Below, piece after piece: positions 55,000 through 64,000 of a stretch of 64,000 nt of DNA. The first letter of the stretch is position 1. Every line of letters starts with the position of its first letter. This DNA comes from Takakia lepidozioides (taxonomy: Eukaryota > Streptophyta > Takakiopsida > Takakiales > Takakiaceae). The stretch lies in assembly GCA_030704615.1 (NCBI GenBank), contig CM060734.1, positions 38,892,042 to 38,956,041 of the forward strand, read 5' to 3'. The translations under genes were made by a program, and so were the position numbers. Below the pieces are notes generated by a model. The model was given only the letters and a program-made list of their open reading frames with translations. It had not been told where the DNA came from and searched no databases.

Positions 55000-57516
55000 T
55001 TGAAGGGGAGCTTACCGAAGTGAGGTGCGCGACAGATGGTGACCAAACCTAGTGGCTCATAACACGTGTCATCTGCAATGGTCACCTGCAGACCTGTGGC
55101 TAGGGTGAGCTTGAGACCAAGTAGTCAAACCACTGACAATGGAACAACAGACATTGTGCAACCCGTGTCAACAACACATGGAAACGAGAGGTGCCCTATG
55201 TGACATTGAGTCATGAGAGGGTGAACTCTTTCTTTCCTAAGCTTCTTGTTGAATGCATCAATTTGAATTCATTGGACAACATCACAGAAACAACAGATTC
55301 ACCTTTGGCAGGGTTTTTGGGATACTGACCGGTTGGCCCCTTCACAAGTGATCTGCTTCGTTTAAAGGCTGTTTACCCTTCTGTTCACGTTGGATTCGTT
55401 TGTGTTCCTCAATCATACCAAGGACAAGATCGGCATAGGTGCAGAATCGGGTCCAATGCTCCAGTGACCCACAAATGAAACAGGCCACACGTATACCTTT
55501 AACCTCATATCGTGTGCCAATCTGAGTCAGGAGGAGGAGGCTTGGCAGGTGCTACCCTTCAGGATCCTTCTGTCCTGACAGCCTGAAGCTGAGTGTGCAG
55601 CTCTTGTTGTAAGGTCTTAACCTCCACCAGTAATGTAGGAGAGGCCTCTGTAGAGCCACCCTTAACCATAGCAACCCCATGAGAACAGTCGGAAGTATGT
55701 TGATGAGTAGAATGAACAACAGACATACAACTCTTGCCTAGTTTAGCATTCTTTAATCTCATGCGCTCATCCATTATCTCTACCATATGCCTCTCATTCC
55801 GATAAGGATGCTTTTGCAAGTAGACCTGATCGGAGGCAGGTAACCCTGTAATGAAGTAGGTTTTGAGTATGGCAGTGCGTTCAGAGGGTACCGGAATGGC
55901 TTCACTACCGTGGTTTTCAAGTCAGTGTGGTATTTCCAGATACTCTCACCAGGTTGATAAAGGCGTGCGGGCGTGGTGTAGTTGATGGGCGTGTCTGCAC
56001 GAAACAACTGAAGCGCCAATTGCTTGGCCTCTCCCCATCGCAACTCACCCTGATCCCTGATACTAGCCTCAAAGAGGTCACGAGCCTCACCTTTGAGACA
56101 AAAATGAAAGGAATCAGTAATCATAGAAGCTGACAGCTCATTGAACTTGACACTCATCTAAAAAAAATCGAGGAAGTTGTCAAAGTCTTGGCCTATCTCA
56201 TAGTTAGGATAAGGGCCGTTTGTGAGCACGATGCACCTCCTTGGGCTTGGTAACTGAGGTCGAACCTACTTGCTTATCCAAAAAGAGCTGCATAAGAGCA
56301 GAACAACTAGACAACGTAGCCATAACATCACAAATGCCCTGAATATTGAGGTTAGACACATTACCAGAGGTTGGAGGGACCCCTTGGGTCGGACTGGCAT
56401 TACCATCTGGCAGTGGCTCCTCAAGAGACAAGGTTTCGGACATTGGATCAGGAAGAGTGTCACCATCAATTTTCACATCATCAGTGAGATCCACATCATC
56501 CAACTCATCTAATACATTCCATGGCTCCCTGCCAGACTGAGTAGTGACAGGCATTGTAGTCTGTTTGTCAAAAACAAAGTTGTTACCTTCTGCTTGAGGA
56601 TTGTGCAGGGCGCAATTTGGACTCCCAGTCCTTAATGCAATAGCCACTTATGAATCTGTGTTTGTGAAGCATGTAAACACCTTCATCAAAAAGTGCCATA
56701 GTTCCTCGTCTACTTTGAGCCAGAAAGCTGACACTCGAACAATGGAGCGGATAAGCTTCTCCTTGGCAAGTAGTGTATGCACCGGGTAATCAGTGACAAG
56801 AAATCCAGGTAATTAAGTAATAACCCAATCGTTCCTGCCTAAACACAATAGCAGGGAAAATCAAGATATCATGCACAGTATGAGGGATGCGAGAGACGGG
56901 AATGCCTGCAAGATGGTCATCCAAGTTATGTCCACATTGTAGTCAGGTTTCCAGGTGGGCCTCAGATTGGCCAAGACAAGAGAACTACCACCTTTCACCA
57001 GCTCCCACAGACGATGCTGACTGGGCAAATTGGGCGGAAGGAAGTTCTCGCACTCTCCAGAAACCTCCCCAGCTACTGTGAACTGCGGAACACCAACTTC
57101 AGCCCACGAGAGCCGCCAACCCTTCAATAGCTTGTCTTTGGCCTCAGTTAATGGAAGCTTGCGTGCTATCTCCGCAGCAAAAGACTCTGCAGGGCTTTGG
57201 CCGCTCTGGCCCCTTCAAACGCCTGGATGCACTTTCGCCTTTGCTCCGCTTCTTCTTCCGGAGCATGGGTGGGTTTAAGACCCTCCAACGTAGCGGTCAA
57301 CTCAAACTGAGCCACCCAGTGATCAGAAGGCGTGTCTAGGACCAATTCAGGGCGTTCAACCGGAGCACCAAGAAGCGGATAATCGACTTCAACCACCAGG
57401 ATAGGATCCACCAAAGCACGCACGATGCTGGCAAAAATAGACTCAAAATGACCAGCGGGAGTTTCTTTGTACGCGTTAAGCTCAGCTTCAGTCTAAGGAT
57501 TAGAAGACGAGGCCAT
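55000..57516 (-). pseudogene. Gag-protease region of the LTR retroelement
   Basis: ATG 57516 starts MASSSNP, followed at once by a TAG (57493-57495). The frame then continues ALVDPILVVEVDYPLLG and so on. The capsid-like part includes DSFHFCLKGEARDLFEASIR and YTTPARLYQPGESIWKYH. The nucleocapsid knuckle CFICGSLEHWTRFC is a perfect C-x2-C-x4-H-x4-C. The protease shows CVVDTGCTMSVVPLSVV with the DTG active site at 55158-55169, followed by LQVTIADD. Several stops and frameshifts separate the parts, so no intact polyprotein remains. Confidence 0.65.
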
Positions 57517-57719
57517 CGCTGCAGGTCACAGAAACGCGAGCAGATACTACGAAAGCAAGGAGCGAGCAATAACACGAGCGAAAACTGAAACAGTAGAGCG
57601 CCGCCATGGCAACAGTGTCAGTGTACATCTACATGTCGTACAAGGAAGGAATGTGCAGCTAATGATTAACGAAATCCTGCAACCCCTTCTCCACCAAGAT
57701 TCTCGTCCACCCCGTTATT

Positions 57720-58197
57720 CCTCTTCCTCTACGGGTATTGAGCTGTCACGGGTATGTAAGCTCGGTAAAGCAGGCTAGCGAGATAGGCAGGATCCAACGG
57801 AGAGGAGTCAGAATCATTCACACGGATTAGCAGTACATCCTCACTCACACCTTCTTTATTCAAACCTTGCATACATGTACACTAGGGTTAACACACCAAA
57901 CGTATACAGGCGCCTTAAGCGTCGTGCTGATCCCTTTTATAAACGAAGGCCCACAATCTTATCCAACAGAGTGGCAAGTCCTGATTGGTTGTTTGGATTC
58001 CAGCCGGGTGCTTGTCCAAATAGGACGCCACCTCATTCTAACTTAGAGATAAGGTAGCTGTTAATATAAGACAACACTTAGTTAAAAATAGACTGTTTCC
58101 AGCTGGTTTCATCCAAGCCCTTTTCTAACGGTCATTCATCCAACATCTATCCATCCAACTGTCAAAAAAGGTAGGCTGAGGGAATCTAGTCATTACA
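57720..58197 (-). repeat. LTR of the gag-protease element
   Basis: On the minus strand the segment begins TGTAATGACTAG at 58197. It contains a TTGAATAAAGAAG polyadenylation-type signal near 57860 and lies upstream of gag. The inner boundary (about 57720) is uncertain. Confidence 0.45.
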
Positions 58198-58199
58198 AC

Positions 58200-58770
58200 G
58201 CCTCCCCAAGGAAGCGTAAACCCAGCCACCGTGCATACATACGGTATTAATTTTGGATGACAATTTGGATGACGATTTGGAGAACATGGATGAAAAATAC
58301 TAAAAAGCTAGGTTATGTATGATATTTCACCATGACTCGCTTTGGCTACGGGCTGTAGTATGGCATGTACCGACTGGCCGCTCCTGCGGCCTTGTGAAAC
58401 CCTGTTGAATTAGAGTTTATATTTGGTGTCGTTTGTTTTTCATTGAAGGTGAACCACAAAACATAGTTCAATATTAAAATGATTCTTTAAGTATTTAATA
58501 TGTTCTGGTTTGCAAGTGATTTGGAGTGTATTCAATGATTTTCTTATTATGACTTGACCCTAAACGCCCACCGAGCCCATTTTGGGCTTTTCCATCTAGA
58601 AATTTTTGAACAACTTTTTAGTTTCTCTATGGAATTGTGTGAAAGAAAAAATATAGTGGTCATGGGCACTTGGCACACCAGGATTCATTGCCTCATTGCC
58701 TTTGATCTACCAAGTTGCAAAGCACGCAAGCAAGGGGGTCATGTTTTGATGAAGGTAATTCTCTTTGTTT
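58200..58770. other. Spacer, nothing recognised
   Basis: AT-rich sequence without a convincing frame. Confidence 0.4.
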
Positions 58771-58774
58771 CACG

Positions 58775-59118
58775 TTAAGATTTCTTCACCCGTGTGTGTC
58801 AATGGGTCATTGCAAAGGGATTTGCCCAGGTTTGACCAAGTGGCAACACCACTTGCATTGGCTAAATTGGATTGTTTTTTGCTTGTTGGATGAGGAATCC
58901 CAAGGGGATGATCTCGCCTCAATCACAGTTGATCCCATCACTCAAATCTTTAAAAAAATACAAAAAAATGATATGTTTCTCCAATGGGCCCCAATAATGC
59001 CCCCACATTCAACGGTGTTGTTTTCTGGATCTGGGACTGATTGCCCTGGAAATTGGAAGGAAATTGGCAGGTGGGTGCAGGAGGAAGGTATGCACATAAT
59101 GTGCGGTCAAGTTCCTTA
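58775..59118 (+). repeat. Dispersed repeat, copy 2
   Basis: Aligns in order with 37422-37640 (see copy 1) but is longer. It ends near GCACATAATGTGC, matching GTGCATAGTGTGC in copy 1. Confidence 0.6.
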
Positions 59119-59119
59119 G

Positions 59120-61500
59120 AAAGTAAATTTGCTGAAATTTACACCATTTTTTCACTACAGGGGTCCTATTTTCTGAAAAAGTCAGACTATGGCACTTGAA
59201 TTCAATGACTTAAAGGGCTTCATCCCCTTTCTTTTCTTTTTTTAAGAAAATGCTTAGAAATGTATATAGATAGGCTAGGTAGTTTATAGAATTGGTGCAA
59301 TTGTCCCCTGTAAACGCAGTAGCCTCTCTATATCCGTTTATGGTTTTTTTTTTGAGAACATATAACTCCTAGGACCAAGGTTTATCTGGGCGGTCTTTCC
59401 ATTTGCAGTATAGAGTGGTAGTGCATAAGGCTTCATATTGGTCACCGACGCCACACATACATGGCCAGCCTTTCTACATGTCCACCCTCCTTTAGCTTAT
59501 TTTAATTTTCGAACTACTTGGCACATATATATATATATGAGTTACTTGCTTATTATAAGCAAGATTATTTTTTCCTAGCGCCTTTTAATTTGATCAACAG
59601 GGCCGTGCCCCTTATATTACAATGGGTTACACGATGACATGCATAACTCCACTCGGGGTTACACAGAATGGAGTGTAACTCCAGTTGGTGTAATCCAGTG
59701 TTGTGCGGGTTCTGCCTTTTTAAGGAACACAGTGGTGCAACTGCAGGTAAAGCCCTCGCCCAAGGACTTTCCTGGATTTTCGACCCCTGCCCTCTGGCAG
59801 ATGCGGGTTTTTTTTCGGAGCCAAGTTCGGGTCCTGATCCGGGTTTGGGTCCGGGTTTGTCAACACGGATTTGGGTTAGGGTCCGGGTAGTTGTTGGGAA
59901 ATATTAGCGGTTTCACGGGTTCGGATCCGGGTCCTAATTTATTGATTAAATAAATTATAAAAATAAGATTAATTAGGGATAAAATTATTTTTGGCTGGAA
60001 AAAACTTTAAATCCTAAATTTAATGAATTTTATTTTAAGAGACATTCCTTCAAAATATACCATGAATGTGAATATGTATACCACGAATAAAATTAAAATA
60101 GAAGTTTGAGTTCCAGTTTCTATTTTTCAATATCAATTCTTCAAACATGTTAAGAATAGTAATATGCAAGGGTAGATCACTATAGCATGGATGTGTGGGA
60201 TCTGGCCTAATTAACCGCTTTTGAGGTGGTATGTGGGCATTACCACTGGGCTAGAACGTGGTGGGGCTGGCTGCTGCAGTGGCCTATTGCTGCTCGTCCC
60301 CTCCACACATATGACAAAACCTACCAGTTCTAAGGTGGACCCCGCATGCCCCATCTAATAAAATAGGTGCACACCTTTGCGTGGGGCCGCTGCTGCCATC
60401 CTAGTTCCTCTTTTGATACCACGTCTGCTGGACTTCCCGGATACGCACAAGGTTGCACAGCAATCATGGCTTCAAAAATGGATGAAAATATGACCATAAA
60501 AAGGGATGGAATTTTTATAAGATAACATAAATTTTACACATTTTAAAGTTAATTATGAATGGAAATTTTGGGACTCGCGAATGGAAGTTAAGCTGTCTAC
60601 TGTCAGTTCTCTTCTCGACCCACCACTGAGGTCCTGCTTGATTCCCCAGTTTTCTCTCGGGGCTTTTGTCTCTTGTCTCTTAGCTACTGTTCCTTTTGGT
60701 GTCTCCCTCGTCACGGTTCTCCATGTGTCTAGGCCTCATGACAGCCTTCAAACTTGTAAGGGTTTTAATTTCTTTCCTTCAATAATCTTCAACAAAGCTC
60801 TCAAGGGAAAAAAAAGGAGGAAAAAAAATAAGTGAGCTTATTATCTACCGAACATCCACAACTCGCACTAAGATTGAAAGGCAAGGTTCCACATCTGGCA
60901 AGGTTGCACATCTGAGTCTTACTACCGATACCCCAATGAACAGAGACAAAAGGCAGTGCTAGTTTTGGTACCACTGAGGATCAATTCTTAGGACACTGGC
61001 TACATATGATGCTTGCATATATTAGATGGCTTGGGGCTCCTCACCATCCTTCTATACAAGTATAATCAACATATTTGTTCTCAGAATCATTTTACAAACT
61101 TCTCTTTAGTTAAGTAGAAATGCACTTCATCTTCAGCTCAGGAGGGTAACATAAGGGCAACAGATAGTGAAAGACAAAAGAAATATCACATCCATCCTAA
61201 CCAGCACTAGAACATATAACTGCCTGATCTGAACTCAACAACGCATAATTAGCACAAAGGAACATTCATCGTCCAATAACAATGAACATTGCTCACAGAA
61301 ACCCAAAATACTCCTGAAGAACTCACACCGTCAATTCTTGAACATCCAAGAAATCCTCAGAACTGAGCAGACAACTGCAAACAGACATTCTACTAGTCTA
61401 TCCCTAACTTTTCACTTCCACAATAACCCAACTCCACTTTGCCAGTCCTATGTTTTGAAACAACCCACACAAGATTCAGCTGTTTCCCTAGCAAGACTCC
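59120..61500. other. Intergenic, AT-rich; no gene recognised
   Basis: Includes (AT)n at 59527-59540 and a GGGTCCGGGTTTGGG-type G-rich run at 59815-59935. Only short motif-free frames occur, such as 60581-60835. Confidence 0.4.
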
Positions 61501-61511
61501 TGGCCTGTAAA

Positions 61512-63515
61512 TTAGTAGTAGCTACCATAGGAGGCCCCGTGTGACTGCACAGCAAGTGACTGTGGCTGTAGAGTTGGTGTGGAGGGAAATGGGGGCCCAT
61601 ATGCTCCCTCCTGCCCATACCCAACTATAGGCTGTGGAAATGCTTGCACCATATCCTGCCAGTACATAGAAAATACCTATTAGAAGTAATGCATTGGCAC
61701 ATATCCAACTCTAACAGAAGTATGTAACCATACCAAACCCCCATTTGCCATTCCGTCATTCAAACAAGTCGACAATAATGTGAGAAATATGACTTGTGAA
61801 ATATGATGTCATACGGATAATAACACTGGGGCCACAGAACAGTCTCCCTAGCAAACAGTACAGGTTTAAGAGGAGTATGCTATACTGTTAACAAGCCCAC
61901 CTTCAAATACAACTTCAATTTGCTTTGCTTTATGAGGGAAGGCTAGATGACCTGGTTCAATGACAGATCTGTTAACAAAGTGAAGCAAAGGTGGGAGGCA
62001 GACAAATTTGCAGTTGCCTGACTTTTTAAAAGTCGGTCTCACCCTTACTTGACAATGAAAATGTACACTTATCCCATTCAGACACCCAGGCCAGAAAATA
62101 GCCATTCTTGAACCAATGAAAGCTCATACCGTGGGGGTTTCATGCATGCAAGCATGCCATGACCATCCTCACCATCCACCAGAGTTCCATCCGTTCACCT
62201 CCTGCTGCCAGTACATCAATCATTCCAGCCAGCCAGCCATCACATACACAAGGCATTTCACACATTCAAGCACATCCCCCCATATACTGTACAGACCAGA
62301 GCTTCTCCAGGTATTCTGAGGGAGCTCACAGACCTGACAACCAGCACAACAAGAGAGAACCAAGGATACCTGAGGAGGATAGCCCCCGTAGCCACCATAA
62401 CCAGGCTGTTGCTGAGGAGGCGGTGGCTGCTGTGGAGGTGGGCCATATGCTGCATATCCCCCATATCCCCCATAGCCTCCCTGCAAGAACACCAGCCACT
62501 CGTCATATAAATGTAACACGAACCTTCCATAACTGTCACATAAAAGTTTACATTTCTGGATTCAAACCTACTACTCAAACGGCAAACAGAAGGAAATACT
62601 TCATATCTATCCCCAGCTGTGTCTTTTCAGCTCTTTCGAAGTATTGAGAGTTGTCCTCGCACCTGCTGCTGACTACCATATCCGGAGTTCCATTGTTGAG
62701 GCTGTGCCTGAGGAGCCGACTGCTGTGGAGGGGGTTGCTGCCATGCCTGTGACTGTTGCTGGGTAAAGCCCGCTTGCGGGCCATATGCAGCACCACCCCA
62801 CTGTGCCTGACCATTACCAAAGCCTGACAGTCCAGCTGAGGCAGGAGCAGTAGATGCCACATATGGCTTGTGCACTTTGGCACGGTCGGTAACTGTGTTC
62901 TCTGGGGAAGGTCGCTTCTTAGACTCCAAAGTGGTCTTCCGTGGTGGAAACAGCTGCCAGTGTCGCACCTCTGCATTCTTGATTGCATGAACGTCTCCAA
63001 ACAAATCCACAAACTGTCCCATGACACATTCACTTGTAAATAAGCCCCGAGTTTCCACATGCATCACATGATTTGTGCACAAATCTGGCCATTCCTAGTC
63101 TTTGGGCAGCTGTTATCTACTACGTTTCTTCTGACTTTGGACTTGAGTTTTGGGTAGCTTCAGTACCACTTGTTCATTGACGTGTGAGAAGAAGCTCAGA
63201 GTAGATTTCTGCCAGGCTTCAGTTCATTCATGTTGAAAAGTACTTCTGCCTCAGAGGGGAAAAGATAGAGGGGTAAAGCATGCAATGATTGGAAGTACTG
63301 TTGTACTACAACAAAATGATAGATGCTTGGACAGAAGTTTTTTAGATACTTTTAGATACCTCAAGGAACACACTGGAGATTTCATCCCGGTCTGCTGTTG
63401 CTAAGCCTGGAGAACCATCAGGCCTGGTAGCAGCTGTGGCTTGCTCCACCAGTTCATCTACACGTTGTATCTGTTTCTTTATTGGTGTCTGTAGAGTCTC
63501 GTAGTGAATTGCCGC
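61512..63515 (-). CDS. PRP39: PRP39-like pre-mRNA splicing factor, C-terminal exons (partial)
   Basis: Four phase-0 exons: 63515-63360, 63013-62663, 62480-62370 and 61655-61512. The first two join as DEISSVFLE|FVDLFGDVHAIKNAE, the last HAT-repeat region of PRP39. Next come WQLFPPRKTTLESKKRPSPE and DRAKVHKPYV, where plant PRP39 proteins have their basic nuclear-targeting stretch. The tail is Gln/Gly/Pro/Tyr-rich: AWQQPPPQQSAPQAQPQQW, GGYGGYGGYAAYGPPPQQPP, and ending HGASYGSYY-stop. PRP39 is a U1 snRNP factor that helps 5' splice-site recognition. The 5' exons lie beyond 64000. Each exon is flanked by clean AG/GT sites. The G-G-Y repeat exon (37 codons) is symmetric and could be skipped without changing frame. 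Confidence 0.8.
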
Positions 63516-64000
63516 CTGCACCCATTCCACCCCACACCCTTTCTTCATTCCAAGCTCTTACCTGAACTTGCATTGTTCACAAGACATACATACACACCTA
63601 ACAAACAGGTATCCAGACTGATTCAAGATAACTTGTTCACAAGAAGAACACATATCTGACCTTCAAGGGACAACCAACATGCCGCCTCTTGCTTTGGCAG
63701 CCATAATAAAGGTTTGATATGGCAACAAAGACACACGAGGTCTCTATTCAGGACAAACGTAAATTGGCCTGAAGAACACCACCAACTCATACATGAATTT
63801 CTATCATTGATGAAGGGTACATGTGGCCAGAACTCCCATATAACCAGGCTTGTCCCCCAGGAGAGTGGGGGCCAGTTGGATTTCTGCCTGGACATCCCCT
63901 GGCTGAAATTGGTGAAGTTCAGCCCGCTTTTGGTCTAGAGGCCTTAGGCATTGTCCTTGTATTAGTCCCAATAACAATCACCAATGGATGTCATATTACT
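63516..64000 (-). other. Intron of the PRP39-like gene
   Basis: No coding motif was found on the minus strand, and the next upstream exon is presumed outside the window. Confidence 0.4.

Larger units (their letters stand above)
54950..58197 (-). mobile_element. LTR retroelement with gag and protease, reverse transcriptase not found
   Basis: Minus-strand order: LTR (58197 to about 57720), leader, N-terminal gag-like frame (57516 to about 56860), a second gag part (56647-56204, then 56157-55780), a CCHC knuckle (55482-55441) and an aspartic protease (around 55215-55000). After the protease the frame is lost, and no reverse transcriptase or integrase motifs were seen before 54.9 kb. The copy is therefore truncated. 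Confidence 0.6.

Noticed and set aside
59815-59935. Telomere-like G-rich array
   Set aside because: GGGT(C)CGGGTTTGGG words are irregular and do not match plant TTTAGGG repeats.

Overview
The window is nuclear DNA of a green plant. It carries LHCB6/CP24, the PSII antenna protein of the land-plant lineage, with a chloroplast transit peptide. It also has spliced genes with GT-AG introns, a plant-type arginine-rich tandem CCCH zinc-finger protein, the remains of a PLS-class PPR-DYW protein, a B3-domain gene and many retroelement relics. The PPR-DYW relic and the intron/repeat style would suit a non-seed plant (bryophyte, lycophyte or fern), but I cannot assign a species. No CRISPR, operons or prokaryotic features were seen.

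Layout. 1-2.7 kb: 5' end of an LTR retrotransposon on the minus strand (gag running off the left edge, primer-binding site, LTR with a GGCTGTG minisatellite). 3.1-6.7 kb minus: a decayed multi-exon gene that I read as an N-terminal region, a ParB-like domain, a methyltransferase-like C-terminus and an acidic Ser-Pro tail. It has intact splice sites but several in-frame stops, and four near-perfect covarying 24-bp palindromes lie in and beside it. 7.0-7.7 kb minus: a repeat-containing Ser/Pro-rich ORF. 8.6-10.6 kb plus: 3' end of a LINE. 12.4-13.5 kb: PPR-DYW pseudogene. 13.5-25 kb: no convincing gene, but several tRNA-like A/B boxes and a candidate TATA box. 25.8-27.7 kb plus: intact CCCH gene.

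29.9-36.7 kb plus: complete nine-exon FAD-dependent glycerol-3-phosphate dehydrogenase (SDP6 type, 633 aa), with a GC-AG intron and LINE-tail fragments in its introns. 37.3 kb: a 103-nt near-perfect hairpin. 38.4-39.7 kb plus: complete two-exon LHCB6 (264 aa), followed by three direct repeats of about 0.64 kb (the middle one deleted). 41.7-42.9 kb minus: B3 gene. 43.9-44.2 kb: inverted GGCGCCGAATTTC repeats. 44.5 kb minus: SWIM zinc-finger ORF. 46.4-50.6 kb minus: a long, broken, unidentified coding unit with zinc-finger-like motifs. 51.2-54.3 kb: a dispersed repeat unit interrupted by a LINE deletion derivative, with two intact VPS4/SKD1 exons inside. 55-58.2 kb minus: gag-protease retroelement with one LTR. 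61.5-63.5 kb minus: last four exons of a PRP39-like splicing factor that continues beyond the right edge.

The genes are unrelated housekeeping and regulatory loci: mitochondrial glycerol-3-phosphate oxidation, PSII light harvesting, RNA-binding zinc finger, U1 snRNP splicing and ESCRT disassembly. They sit in repeat-rich DNA. The ParB/methyltransferase-like relic with its palindromes is the most unusual item.
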